The position numbers and the translations under genes were made by a program. The notes beneath the pieces are model-generated. The model made no database searches and was not told the origin of the DNA. It saw only the letters and a program-made list of their open reading frames with translations. A DNA stretch of 64,000 nt from Pseudopyrenochaeta lycopersici (lineage: Eukaryota > Ascomycota > Dothideomycetes > Pleosporales > Pseudopyrenochaetaceae), in the NCBI GenBank assembly GCA_003313425.1, contig NHZP01000074.1, forward strand, positions 1-64,000, read 5' to 3'. This document shows, in pieces, positions 10,680 through 24,542 of this stretch. How positions within the stretch are numbered: position 1 is the stretch's first letter; each line of letters starts with the position of its first letter.

Positions 10680-13600
10680 TATAAGAGACTTAAACTTACT
10701 ACGTATTAAGATCCTCCCTATAAAGATTAAAGGGGTAAATAAATAAAAGAGTATAGTGTTGTACGTTACTAAATTTTTATTAGACGTAGGAGGAATATAG
10801 CAGCACGCAGCTACGTATATTACCCTAACTACTTACTAATATAATATAATCCTTAAGAAGACTTAGTTAGAGAGTATTAAAGGCGTTATTAACGCAGAGA
10901 AGAAACTTCTATACTTAAAAGTATATAAGGTTACTATACGTAGTATAGAATATACTACCCTAGACTTTAGCTATACTCTAGTATTAGCTATAGCTTTCTA
11001 ATACTACGTATAATACTATAGATAAAGCTATAGTAAGACTTAAATCTTTACTATAAGCCTAAGAGATATTAAGAAAGTACTACGCCTAAAGGTCTAGAAA
11101 ACACTACAGGAAATAGATAACGCCTTACTAGCTTACGTACGACCTTATCTAAAGATATTCTTACCTAAGGAAAGAAATAAGCTACTCTTATAGTAAGGCC
11201 TATAATAAGACTACGTAATAGAGTTAGAAAAGAAGGATAGACAGAAGCTAGAGATACTGTATAGACCTCTCTACGTAATATTAAGAGATAAACTCTTAGT
11301 ACTAAGGAAGACGCTATTAGACCTCCTAGATAAAGAGTTTATCTGTACAAGTAGCTTACTAGCAGCCTTACCTATACTATTTATACGTAAGCTAGAAAGA
11401 GGACTACAATTCTGTGTAGACTATAGAGCTCTTAACGCCCTAACTAAGAAGGACTGTTACCTACTACCTCTTATACGTAAGATGTTAAACTAAATTAGAT
11501 AAGCTATATAGTATACTAAGCTAGACGTTACTATAGTATTCTATAAGATAAGGATAAGTAAAGGATTAGAATAGATAACTGCGTTTTAAACATAATTTAG
11601 ATCGTACGAGTAGCTAGTAACGCCCTTTAGCTTAGCAAATACACTAAGTACCTTCTAGAGGTATATTAACTAGGCCCTATAAGACTTCTTAGACAACTTT
11701 ACCTCTACATACCTAGATAATATCCTTATCTTTACTAAAAGATCCCTCTCTTAGTACTACGCTTACGTATAAAAAGTATTAGATTACCTATAAGAAGTAG
11801 GACTACACCTAGAACTAAGTAAATATAAGTTTAATATTTAGCGTATAAAGTACCTTAGCTTTATCCTAGAAGTATAGAAAGGTATATTTATAGACTCTAA
11901 GAAAGTCTAAGCTATTTAAGAATAGGAGGCCCTAATAATAGTTAAAGGCGTATAAAGATTCCTAAAGTTTACTAACTTCTATAGATACTTTATCCTAAAC
12001 TTCTTCTAACTAGTAGAGCCTCTTATATAGCTAATAAGAAAAGAAGAGAAATTCCTATAGGATACAGAATAAGAGTAAAGTTTCTAAGCTCTTAAGGATA
12101 TATTCTTAGTAGATAAAGTTCTTACTACTTTCTTACCTAAATAATAGATAATAGTAGAATATAACTCTTTAGGCTTTACTATAGGTAGAGTACTATTATA
12201 AGAAGATAAGTAAGGAACTCTTCGCATAGTAGCTTACCTCTTAAGGAAATTTCTAGCGTATAAGAGTAACTACCTAATTTACAATAAAGAGTTACTAGTA
12301 GTTATTACATACCTAAATAAATAGGACTCAGAACTTTATAGTATATAAGAATTTAAAGTAATTACTAACTATAAGAACCTAAAGTACTTTATAAAGAAGT
12401 AAAAGATAATAGAATAATACGTATAATAGTTAGTCTACCTATTACAGTTTAATAATATAAAGCTGCAGTACTATCTAGGTAAGGAGAACACCTAAGCGGA
12501 CGCACTATCTAGAAGAGACTAGGACCTACTATAAAGAATAGACAACAGCTGCTTAGTAAGCAGAGAGTTTATTATGTTAGTACTAGCCTAATAGTAAGAT
12601 CTAATAGTTATAGGGGTTATATAAACCCCTACGTTAACTCTTAACAGCTTAATTATAGCTAAGTCCCTACTAAAAGCTCTAATCCTTAAGGACTTAATTA
12701 CTAAACACTAGGACTAAGCTGTACGAGACAACTTAACCTATTAGGAAGTCTACGACGCTATAAAGCTAGGTGCTAGGTTACTACCTAGTATAATAAAGAA
12801 ACTTACTATATTACTAGGAGATTATATAATTAACTTAGAGAGAAAGCTCTAATAGAGATCTAGGATCTAGGTGCCTAAAAATAAACCCCTTTATACAGGA
12901 ATTATCTAGTAAGCATATCTAGCTGTGCAAACAGGTCACCTAGGAAGAGAAGAAACGTACCGCACGCTAGCTAGTACCTAGTACTAGCTAGGTATAAGCG
13001 AAAACGTCCGCTGATTTGTATAGAATTATAGCTTATGTAGATAAAGCACCCTATAGAGAGACAGTAAGCACAGATACCTACGCCCGTTACTAGTACCTAG
13101 TCGTACGTAGCAAGACTTAATAGTTAACTTTATTACTAGTCTACTACTATCGTCTAGCTGCACTAACTTAATAGTAGTTAAAGACCGCCTAGGTAAAGGC
13201 GTAATACTAATTCTACTTAAGATAATTAAAGCAGATAATATAGCCTAGGCATTTATACGAGAAGTCTTCCGCTACTATAGGCTCCCTAGGTCTATTACAT
13301 TAGACAGGGGTACGCAATTTATAAGCAAACTATAGGGAAAAATCTGTAAACTCTTAGGAGTACAGAGAAACCTGTTAACAGCCTACTACCTATAAACAGA
13401 CAGCACTATAGAACGCGCGAATAGTAATATTAAAGTAGTTAGTTAAATCTTTTATAACTATAACTAGAATAACTAGGCAACGCTATACCTAATCCTTAAG
13501 CTAATACTAAACACTTGTATAAACTCCTCTACAGGCGTCGCTCCTTTCTTCCTTCTATACAGCTATCTAAACTCGCCCTTCCTAGAGCTACCTAGGAAAT

Positions 13601-15270
13601 TAGCTAGCAGCGACCTACTTAACAGAGTAACACCCCCTAGCGAATAAGTAGAAAGCATCGTACAAACACTAAAATAAGCTACTAACTAGGCTATCTTAGC
13701 TATAACACACGCTTAATAATAACAGGAAGCACAGGCAAATAAGACACGTCGCCTAGCTCCTAAGTATAAGGTTAGAGACTAGGTATAGTTAGACCTTAGG
13801 CACGTACGAACTACACGCAGAAGCAAGAAACTTAACTAGAAAAGTAAGAAGTACTAAGTCGCCCGCGTATAAGACTCCTATTAGGTTAAGCTTTATGTAC
13901 TATAGAGAACTAAATTATACTATATAGAGAAGCTAAGACTAGCTACTAAAGACCCCTTCCTATTATAACAAACTAATAACTTAAACCCTGCTACTATTAT
14001 TATATAAGATAATAACCTACAGGAAGACTACCTTAAATAGGTAATTAAGAATATCTAAGATAAGCGCTTACGAAATTAATATAACAAGTTCTATATAAAA
14101 TAGGAGGAGTACTATAACTTAACTTAGGAGCTAGAAGAGAATCTTATTACTACAGAAGCCTATAAGAAATAGAGGACTTATATACAGCCTATATAGCTAC
14201 TATCTAGGAAACTACTAAAAGGTTAGAGAAATAAGCTAGCACAAGCTAATTAACCCCGTACGAGGCCCTCTAACCTAAGACGTCTAAGAAACGTTTATCC
14301 TCCTTAGGCTTAGTAAGGACTTAACCCTAACCTTAACTACGCTAAGGAACAGAGACTCCGTTAGAAGGTAGGAGAGGTAGAGTACGCCTAGCTATATAAG
14401 ACGCACTGTAATCCTGCCATACGTAATTAGAGTAAGCCCTGCTCTACTTACTAGTAATAGAGACACACCTAGTAAAGGCTGTAAACGTATAACGCTCTTA
14501 TATAGCCTTAGCATAGTTATTAGAATAGAAGTTAGTATTAAGGGAACCGCGGCTATAGATAAAGTAGGCTTTAAGGTAGGATTAACAACTAGAAAGGAGT
14601 TACTAAGCGTTAATTATATAATAAGTAATAATAGGAGAGAAATTATTAAGACTATAGCCCTACTAAGCATTATATAAGGATTAATTAATAAGATAAAGGA
14701 AGAATTTAGTAATATAAACTAGCTTAGGCTAAATAACGTTAGACATAGAAAAGAAAAGAGGAATAAGACGTACAGAAGCAGTTATAAAGAGACAGCAAAA
14801 CTCGTCTGTAACTAGAGTATCTAAGATATACTAGATTACGTAGTTAGCAGGGAGAAGAGACGTATTACCTTAAGTAGTAGGAATAATAATACTAGCAGGT
14901 TAAGTTTAGTTAGGAGCAGTTTAAGTAAGCTAAGCGTAAGCAACCTAAGTAATATTAGCTCTAGCAGCCGCGTGCGTAGATATAATATTACTAGTAGTCG
15001 TACGAGTAAGATAGTTTATATTACTGCTATAACTACTAGGACCTTACACACCGCGATTAGGCTAACTAGCTAAGGGAGCTACTTTAGGAGGTATGTTAGT
15101 AATAATAAGAAGATAAGTCGTACGTAAGTAAGTTAAAGTTAAGCAGCAAAAGAAAAAAGAAAGAGTTAGAGGAAAAGCTCTTTATATACGCACGAGCGAG
15201 CAAATAACTAACCTCTCCTCTACTTTACGTTATTAGGCAATAATAATAGGTAAAGGAGGAAAATTACTTA
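10680..15270 (+). pseudogene. Gypsy-2 pol polyprotein, one phase, RIP stops only
   Basis: A single phase can be followed for about 1500 codons with no frameshift. It shows reverse transcriptase (YLDNILIFT near 11698-11725; second Asp of YxDD now Asn), RNase H (NYKNLKYF near 12370), the integrase zinc-binding part (QTGHLGREETY near 12925-12960), the integrase core (LIVVKDRLGKG near 13170-13200; LDRGTQFIS near 13300; ERAN near 13410) and a chromodomain-like stretch (FYIK*EEY…ELEENLITTEAY, 14090-14170). A further ~330 codons rich in converted Gln/Trp codons follow to about 15270 without a recognised domain. Confidence 0.9.
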
Positions 15271-15406
15271 TAAATAAATAAGAAAAAGTACACGTAACAT
15301 CTCTACTTTTGCAGCACGATAATATAACGCTACTTATATAAGTATAAAGTTAAGGTTTAACTACGTACAAAGAAGTAACACAGTTATTTAAGAAGGAGGA
15401 GGGTAT

Positions 15407-15656
15407 TATAATAGGCTGCGCCCTTTAAGTAGGAGAGGCTTTGCTACTATTACACGGGGAAAGAACTCCTTAATCTCCTCTGCCCCCTTTTCTTATTAGC
15501 TTATATAAGTTAGCAGCTAGAGGAGTACGTTCCTCTTCGCTTATACGAACATATATATATATCCTCTAAGGATACCTGTAACCTCTTCTCTATCTTTCTC
15601 CTTCTGTAGTATAGGACAAATGCACACTTGTTAGTCAGGCCTCTTCGCCCATAACA
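15407..15656 (+). repeat. Gypsy-2 3' LTR
   Basis: Begins TATAATAGG where the 5' copy has TGTAATAGG, a G-to-A change; ends CCCATAACA. Followed by the CGTGT duplication. Confidence 0.92.
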
Positions 15657-15674
15657 CGTGTTAACTACCTTACA

Positions 15675-17912
15675 TAATAGCAGATCCTACAGCGCTTTAG
15701 CTCCTCTCTGTAGTTAATATATAGTTACTTAAGCTATTACCTCTTAGGTAAGTTTAATAGTAAGTTAGTACTAACGTACTAGGACTAGATCCTATCCCCT
15801 CTTAGGTAAGCTTTAGGATAGCCCTCGCATAATAGTTAATTTATAGTGCTATCCTCTACTACTAGTTTAGCTAAAATTTTATAAGCTATTCTCCTTTAGT
15901 TAAGCTTTAGAATAGCTTAGAATTTACTAAGTTTCCTTACTAGTAACCTATTTTATACTTTAGTACCTGCGCTTTACGCTACCTAAATACTAAGATTATT
16001 ATTAATAAGATATATCTTATTATTCTCTTCCTTAAATAGGAATACTTTAAAGATTATTTTTACTTTTATATACTATAGTCTATATATGTATTTTAATTAT
16101 ATATATATACTACCTTAAGTACGTATTTACCCTCTAAAACTTCCTAATTAAGTAATTCTCTAAACTTAGCTTATATATAATACTCTTAAGTATTTCTTTT
16201 AGTCTTAGTAACCTTACTTAACTAATAATACTACTTAACTAATAATTAAATCTTTAGTCTACTTACTAAAACTTAAGGATTCCCTCTAGTTTTACTTTAA
16301 CTTTTACTTTTACTTTTATATCTACTCTTACTTCTATCTAACCTTCTTTATTTAGCCTAATAGCAGACAGCTCTTATAATAAAAAGTCCTCTAGCTAGTA
16401 GCTTAAATTTTAAGCTTATTAGAAAGATAACGCGTTAGCTAAAATATAGGCAGCTTATAATTAACTTAGAGAAAGAGCTTATTAATACTAAGAGAAGAAT
16501 AAGAATAAAGCTATAGAGGATTAAGAACTAGTTATCTTAGAAAACCTTATTATTAAAGACGTAGAGTACCCTAAATTTACGCTAATAAGCTCTTATACTA
16601 ACTTATTAACTAAAGAAGTTAACTTATGTTCCTTCTCTTATAATATAATATAATATGCTATAAGAGCTTATTAGATATAGCTATATAAAGAAGCTACTAA
16701 TCTAGGTCTCCCTAAAGACTTTAATAACTATCTTCTTTTAGGTAGCCTTCTAAGTTTACTACTATTTATAAGTTTAAGTCTACTTACTTTTATTTAGTAA
16801 TTAGTACTTTTAAGTATCTAGCTTATACAGAACTACCTTAGTAAGTTTTTAAGCTTTAAGCCTATATAACTTATCTGCTTAATAATACTATTTAGGTATG
16901 CTATATATACTCTTAATAAAGATAAGAAGTTATTAGAAATACGCTACTTTAATACTTCTACTTTAAAGTAGGAACTAACTAAATTATAATATAGCTTTCC
17001 TTAATAAAAGGATAAGCTAATTAAAGAATATAATAAGCTTAGTAGGTAGTAGAATAAGCTTATTACTAACTATAAGACTTTAGAAGGTTTATTATAAGAA
17101 ATTAATAATAAGCGTAACTTTTATGTTACGCAACTATATATTATCTAGCTCTCTTAAAGTTTTAGGCCTTACTAGACTTACCTTATTATAGCTAGCTTTA
17201 GAAGCTATAAATAAGCCTCTACTAAGAAGAATAAGTATACTTATATAAATTCTCTTATAAGGTAACATAGTAGGTATTATTCTTAATAAGTTTAGTTTCC
17301 TTTAGCGTGTTCTACTCTTAACTAACCTTCCTCTTACTTATAAATACTAAATATCCTTAAGTAATATAGTAATACTAAGCCTTTATCTAACTAAGCTCTA
17401 CTATAAGATTAAGCAGTTATATTAGCTCTTGTCTATAAAGAATAAGGAAATTTAGGTACCTTTAATATACTCTAAGGGTCTTAATCTTTATAAGTAGATT
17501 ATAAAGATACTTAACTATTTTAAAAATAATAGGTAAGACTAGTAATATAATAATATATAAGTATAATTTATTTTTTAAGCTACTAGTAGTTCTACTTAAA
17601 CCTTACTATAAGAGCTTAATAGGTTTTTATATTAATTTAAAGATAACTTTAAGTATTTTTATATCTTTAACTCTATCTTTAGTAACTATAACTACTATAT
17701 TATAGTAGAATAGTAATATAATACTTTAGTCTTCCTAGAATATAGCTTACTAGAATACCCTACTATAGTTAAAGTATAGGCTCTATTCTAGATAGAGTTT
17801 AACGCTATTACTACTTAGCTTAGATAGATTACTATAACTTAAGTATATAAGCTTTAAGCTAAGCTTCTACGCTATCTCTAATAGAGCCTTAGCAGCTCGC
17901 CTGCTATCTATA
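15675..17912 (+). pseudogene. Gypsy-1 5' interior with gag-like relic
   Basis: Very AT-rich and full of stops. Near 17660-17900 a gag-like helical segment can be read (EYSLLEYPTIVK…ALF*IEFNAITT*LRQIT). The rest is too decayed to assign. The region ends abruptly at the Gypsy-3 LTR; the rest of gag and all of protease and reverse transcriptase are missing from Gypsy-1. Confidence 0.55.
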
Positions 17913-18287
17913 TGTTAGGACCTGAAATCCTAGTCGAGGGGGAAGTGCTTTAAGAACTAGCGGCCAGTTAGGAAACGCTAGTGTTCTACTCTGTCACACG
18001 TCACGTGACCGCTCGTTCTCCCAAGGACGAGCGCGACGAGCGTAATATGTATATAGATTATTATAATAAGCTCTTAGGGCTTAGTATGTTTAACTTAATA
18101 TTATACTCTATAGTATAGTAATAGTAATACTAATTATTCTTAAAACCCTTTAGTACTCTTTATAGAAGCGCCCTCTTGCTATCTTAGTATTAAAACCTCT
18201 GTCTAGTAAAGTCCCTTACTTTATGCTAGAGAACTAACCTTACAGTCTTATTAGTTATCCTTACTAATAGCTTTTAAGATCTTTATA
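17913..18287 (+). repeat. LTR type A (Gypsy-3 5' LTR)
   Basis: Matches the LTRs of Gypsy-5 and the LTR at 53802-56025 over its whole length, including the CpG-rich ACGAGCGCGACGAGCG stretch and CACGTGACC box. Ends CTTTATA where other copies end in CA (C-to-T). Confidence 0.85.
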
Positions 18288-18479
18288 CTTTAAATACTCT
18301 TAAGATAAGTAATACCTCTATAGACACCCTAGCCTACTATACTACTAGGCCTAGTAACGCTGTTACTAAACCTAATCTCTGCTATAGAGACTAATTTAAG
18401 CTTAAAGAATAGTTACTTTAGTTTAACTTATTCTTTAAGTTTAATATAACTACTATAGAAGATAATAACTAAGTAGTAC

Positions 18480-19400
18480 TTATAATAAGCTATATAAGGG
18501 GCGAAGCTGCTAGATAGGTAAAACCCTACTTAATTAAGTACTTAGGTAGTAATAAGAAGACTACAGACCTATTTCGTATATTTAAGGACACTAGTAAATT
18601 TAAAACACGTATACGTTAAGCGTTTAGGCTTCTAAATAAGATAACTATTATAGAATAAAAGATTTAAAGTATGTAATAAACCTAGTCTACTACTAACTAC
18701 GCTAATAAGTTTCTAGGGTACACCAGATAAATTAGCTAGAATAATAACACCCTAAAAACTATATATAAATAAGGCCTAAAAGCTAATATCTAAACTAAGC
18801 TAATACGCTCTAGTATAGGTATTACGATATTAGATAACCTAATTAATAAAACTATCCAACTAGATGCTAAGCTCTATAAGCTCTATATGCGACTTACAGG
18901 ACGATAATCTAGATAAGCAAAAGAAGATAAGAAACCTCAGAAAGATTATCGTAACTAGTTAAATAGTAGTTGCCTACGATATTAGTACTAGCTATAAGGA
19001 GTGCCTAGACAGTACATATTAGGAGGGATTAAGGTAATACACCTAGACAACCTTAACAGAGGAAACTCAGGTAAAGGTAGAAAGAAAAAGGAAATAACCT
19101 GTTTTAACTATAATAAGAAAGGCTATATAGCTAAAGACTATAGAAAGAAGAATAAGGTAACCTACTAAATTAATATATTAGCTGTAAAAGAAGAACCTAG
19201 CAATAATAAAATATAGGAAGTTATTATAACACAAGAGGAAAGGGCTTAAGATACAGAAATGTTACAGCTACCTCTCTAAGAACCTACTAAGAAAGAAATT
19301 CTAGGAACCTAGTATAGTAATAAGGAGGAGGAGAGCTGCAGCTCTTTATCCCTAGTCTATAAGAATACTAAGGAAGGCTTTAGTAACACTATAGTACTCT
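18480..19400 (+). pseudogene. Gypsy-3 gag relic with degenerate zinc knuckle
   Basis: A capsid-like region (YLIKYLGSNKKTTDLFRIF, 18530-18600, onward) is followed at about 19097-19145 by CFNYNKKGYIAKDY. This is a CCHC knuckle (CxxCxxxGHxxxxC) with both later Cys and the His replaced by Tyr, as expected if TGY and CAY became TAY. Reading requires treating TAA/TAG as Gln. Confidence 0.8.
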
Positions 19401-20539
19401 TAACTAAATAGTAAAAAATAGAAAACTTCTAGAACTAATATTAACTAAGAACTCTAAAGCTATTAACGCCTATAGAGGTAGAAAAAGATATAGTAGAACT
19501 TAACTACTAGTTACGCGTATAATATATATATAAAGTATAATATATTAATAAGCTAATCTTAGTAGAATAGGAAGCAGCTATAATATAAAGGATAGATATA
19601 ATTATTTTAGCTAAATAAGTAATGCAGGATATATTATAAGAATACTATTATTACCTTAAATATTATATAAAAGTAATATAAGAATAGGCAGAAAAAGCTA
19701 AGAAAGTATAGTAACTTATAAGTGTTAGGGACGCGCCTTAGAAACTTTAATAAGCTAGATAGATATAGGTACTAGAACCCCTAATAGTTAAGACCCCTAA
19801 ATATATATTATAATACTAAATAATACTACTACTAATATAGAAAGATACTTTTTATATACTAAGTACTAAGGACTTAGTATAGTAAGAGTACCTCTAAGTT
19901 AATTCTTATAGTAAGATTATACTTATAGATAGTAAGAAGTAAGACGCTTATACTTAGCTTAAATAATAACTATATTAGGAGGATAATAAAGAAAACGTTA
20001 ACTCCTACTAGCTTCTTATAGAGGAAGAAGTTAAGAAATTATATAAGCACGCAAAGGCAGCTTAGGCCCTATATACTATACGCTAGAGACTATAGAAGAG
20101 GATACTAAACTATTTAATAGACCTACGTAATTAACGCTATAGTATTATCTACTAGTCTTTCTATAGTATAGACCTGTATATAATATACTATTCTAGTAAA
20201 ATAAAATAAGGATATTTTCCTTATTTATTTTACTAGTGTAAGTACTAATAGTATAACTATCTTAAAGGTAATTATAATAACTACTTATAGGATAAGAAGA
20301 CTATCCTCTATTTTCTAAGGAATAATAACTTTGCAGCTACTATAGTAATATAGCTAGTCTTTAATAGAGAGTATAATTAGTAATAATAGTAAACGTAGCT
20401 TAACTCTAATTACTTTAAGTATAAAGACGTTAAGATAATAAATAGGTACTAGGAGGAATCTTTTTTAGAGTCGCGCATACTAATAAGTAAGAACTATAAA
20501 CTTTATATATAATAGGCGCATAAGGACTCTTTAAGCTAA

Positions 20540-23500
20540 ATATTAAGCTTAATAGAAACTAGATAAAGGTACTAGTAGATTCTAGAGTATAATAAAGCTA
20601 TATTTCTACGCAAGTAATAGAATAAGCTAGTCTTACTCTATTACTAAAATTAGTACTATATCTATTAATAGTAGCTAATAGATAACCTATACTATCTAAG
20701 TCTGTAATTATATAAGAAGTATAGAATAGATAACTTATTATCTAGAACTACAGGGAGATAATTAACCTAGACGTCTTTAGACTATTATAATATAACATAA
20801 TACTAGAACTCTTATAGTTAAGAGAATATAGTCTAGATATAGATTAAAAAAAGAAAAAGTTCTTATTTAAATACTATAGAATAGACGTAACTATAAGTAA
20901 GCCTACGCTGCAGCTAAGTACCTAGGTAGATAAGAAGATAATAATAGGAATTCTTACTTTAAATAAGGATAACCTTAAGATATAAGAGTCTAACTTAGTA
21001 GGTACTAATAAGAAGCCCTTAGACTAATAAGCTAAAGTTAAGGAGTAAAGCGTAACTCTAGTAATCTCTAATAAGTATAAAGAATATAAGCTACTCTTTT
21101 AAGAAAAGATAAGTATAAAAGTATTATCTAAATATTAACTCTAAGATTATAAGATTATCTTATAAGAAAGAAAGTAACTAACTTTTAGCTTAATCTATAG
21201 TCTATTAGAAAAAGAACTTAAAACTCTATATAAATATATTAAAATAAACTTAAAAAAGGGATTTATTAAGGAATTATAATTCCTAGTAGGATACCTTATA
21301 TTATTTATACTAAAGAAAAATAAGAAGTTAAGATTATATATTAACTACTAGAAACTTATAAATATTATAATAAAGAACTAATACTCTTTACTAAATATAG
21401 TAGAATTATAAAATTAACTAGCTTTTATAAAAGTCTTTATAGTATTAGACTTAAGAGAGGTATATAACCTTATTTATATAAAAGAAGGTAAAGAATAGAA
21501 GACTACGTTTAGAATATATTACAGCTACTATAAGTATATAGTAATACCTTTTAGTCTTACTAACGTACTAGCTATATACTAGGTACTTATTAATAACGTA
21601 TTAATAAAATACCTAGATATATTTATTATTATATACCTTAATAATATCCTTATATACTCTAATAATCTATAGGAATATATTAAGTACGTTAAAATAGTTC
21701 TTACTTACTTAGAAAGATTTAGTTTACTACTTAAACCTAAGAAATATAAGTTCTATAAAAAAGAAGTTAAATTCTTAGAATATATAGTAAGTATATATAG
21801 AGTAAAGATAAGTAAAGAAAAAATAAGAGTAGTAAAAGAATAGCTTAAGCCTAAAATAGTTAAAGATATATAATTATTTATAAGATTTATTAACTTTAAC
21901 TAATAGTTTATTAAGGACTTCTCTAAAAAATCTATTTTACTTACTAAACTTATAAAGAAAAAGATAAAATAAGAATAGAAAAATAAATAAAGAAAAGTAT
22001 TTTAGATACTTAAGAAAGCCTATATTATACTACTAGTATTAATTATATTCTAAATAGGAGAACTTTTATAGTTTAAAATAGATACCTTAGACCTTATACT
22101 AGGAGTAATAGCTAAATAAGAATATAATAGGAAATAGCACCTAATTACTTACTACTCTAGAAAATTTATAGACTCTAAAGAATACTATAACGTATATAAT
22201 AAAGAGCTTATAGTAGTTATTAATACTCTTAACTACTAGTAGATCTATATAAAAAGCTACTTAGATCTTATAATATTTATAGATTATAAGAACTTAGTTA
22301 ACTCTACTACTACTAAAACTTTAAACTAAAGACAGGTTAGATAGGCTAAAATATTAAGATAATATAAATTTAAGATTATATATACGCTAAGAAAGAATAA
22401 TAGTAGAGCTAATACTTTTAGCTATAGACTAGATATTATAGAAATAAAAGTAATAGTTAATAATACTATTTTTTAAGTAAACTAGAATAGAAGCCTAGGA
22501 CTTAATAAGTTATTATATAATACTATAATAATTATATCTAAAGTACCTAAAGAACTATAAGAAGTAATTATCTAATAATAATATAATAACCTAGTATATA
22601 GTTACCCTAGAATTAAAAGAATAATAGAGCTTATATAGTAATACTATAGCTTTAAGAATATAAAGATTAAGATTGAATAGTTTATTAAAAAATATGCAGA
22701 CTATTATAAGAATAAATATAGTACCTATATACTATATAGAGAAATATAAGCTATAGAGCTACCTAATAAACCTTAAGTAGATATTTTTATAAACTTTATA
22801 ATAAGGTTACTACTATCTAAAGATTCTATAATAAGAATTAAGTATAATAATATTATTAATATAGTCTGTAGATTTATAAAAGTAGTAGAAATAATACTAT
22901 TTAGGAATAACTATAATATAGAATAGCTAGCGTTTATTATTCTAGATAGACTAATATAATATTATAGTATACCTAAATCTATTATAAGTAATAGAGATAA
23001 GCTTTTTATATCTAACTTCTAGTCTATACTAATAGCTATAATAGAGATAAAGAGAAAGTTGTTAACAGCCTATTACCTATAGATAGATAAATAGATAGAA
23101 AGAATAATTAGAACTATAAAAACTTACCTAAGGATTTATAGTAATTAATAATAAAATAATTAGGTCTTATTATTACTAATAGTATAACTAGCCTATAATA
23201 ATAAATTATTAGAATTAACTAGAAAGACGCTATTCTTTACTAACTATAGGAGATACCCTAATCTCTTTATAAAGTTATATCTTAGTAGAAAAGCTAAAGT
23301 AGCTATAAAAATAGCTAGAGAAATAAAGAAAATATATAAATAACTCTAAGAGAACTGTAAGAAAGTATAACGTAATAGTATCTCTTACTAAAATAAGAAA
23401 AGAAAAATAGTACTTTAGCTAAAAGAGGAGGATAAAGTATACTTACTTATAAAGAATCTACGTAATAAGTAACTAAGTAAGGGACTTAATTATATTAAGG

Positions 23501-23880
23501 TTAGACTATTTTTAGTTAAAGAATAAAACAGACCTATAAATTATATACTTAAGCTACTACTATATATAAAGATCTACCTATACTTTTATATCTCTAAGCT
23601 AGAACTAGCTAACTCTATAATACTATTATAGAAAATATTCTAATATAACCTAGAGGAAGAAAATAAGTTTAAAGTTAAGAAAATCTAGGGGTACTAGTAA
23701 AATAGAAGAGTTAATAACCTAGAGCTAAGCTTTAGCTACCTAGTTAAATAGAAGGGATACCTAGGCTTAGAGAGTACGTAGGAACTACTAGAATACCTAA
23801 GAACCTATTAAGAAAAAATTAGAGAATACTAGAAAAGGGAAGAATCTAGGTAAAAAAATAATATACCTTAAAAACCTAGG
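20540..23880 (+). pseudogene. Gypsy-3 pol: protease, RT, RNase H, integrase, chromodomain
   Basis: One phase covers the protease (VLVDSRV**SYIS near 20560-20600), reverse transcriptase (21150-21900; YLNNILIYS at about 21635-21662, both catalytic Asp now Asn), RNase H (ITYYSRKF…YNVYNKEL, 22140-22215), integrase (22600-23500; AYYLQIDKQIER near 23060-23100) and a chromodomain (SYLVK*KGYLGLEST, 23735-23785). The polyprotein is about 1100 codons, normal for chromodomain-bearing fungal Gypsy elements. It cannot be translated because of dozens of TAA/TAG codons. Confidence 0.9.
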
Positions 23881-23889
23881 AACTAGAGG

Positions 23890-24310
23890 AAACTACTACA
23901 TCTACTACTAACAGCCTGTTACTAATTAGGGTCTCCTAGTACTTAAGAGGAAAGCTCTTAAACGCACTCTAGGTGCTAAGCGATAAACTAGACCTAAGAG
24001 TATTAGAAACGTTTTTAGGTAATAAGGCCTTCGCTGCTTCTTACTCCTTAATATCTCGCTCTTTAACAGCTATTACTTCCTCTGTATATTAGTTAATTAA
24101 ATTTATTTTTTATTATAACTACTCTTTACGAGCTTAAGTAATACGTAGCTCTTCTAGAGCTTTTTTATGCGCCTTTATTATAACCTTTTACGTATTTCTA
24201 GATTCTTTTAGTTACTCCTAAAGCTTTATCTTCTAATCTACTAATTATTTAAACTTTAACTCTATAACTCGTATATTATAACGTTACCCTTAACGTAGGT
24301 ACTTACTATA
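23890..24310 (-). pseudogene. Possible antisense frame between pol and the type-B LTR
   Basis: On the minus strand a charged, coiled-coil-like protein can be followed with few stops (ALGVTKRIQKYVKGYNKG and VVIIKNKFNQL are readable). Gypsy-5 has a different frame in the equivalent position, so this tail came with the type-B LTR. No domain is recognised. It could be a chance frame. Confidence 0.35.
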
Positions 24311-24542
24311 TTTCCTAGAGCGAATATAGACCTTGCATACCTAGTTATATTTTACGTACGTTACGCACTTCTAAACTATAGCTTCCCTAAAGGAGTTAAT
24401 AAAATTATAGAGATATTAACAGCGAATAGTGCTAGATACTAATAGATGTTTAGGTATAGCGAGATATAATGCAGTAAGAAGTAGGAAACGCCCGCGTTAT
24501 ATAATAAGCACTAAGGACAGCGCTAAGACAGGAGGGGGATAG

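Larger units (their letters stand above)
8929..15656 (+). mobile_element. Gypsy-2: Ty3/Gypsy LTR retrotransposon inside the Gypsy-1 LTR
   Basis: Two 250-bp LTRs (8929-9178 and 15407-15656; TGTAATAGGCTGCGCCC…CCTATAACA) are flanked by CGTGT at 8924-8928 and 15657-15661. A purine-rich tract (AAGAAGGAGGAGGG) precedes the 3' LTR, as expected for plus-strand priming. The interior reads gag, protease, reverse transcriptase, RNase H, integrase, chromodomain: Gypsy order. LTR differences are transitions only, as far as read by eye. Confidence 0.95.
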
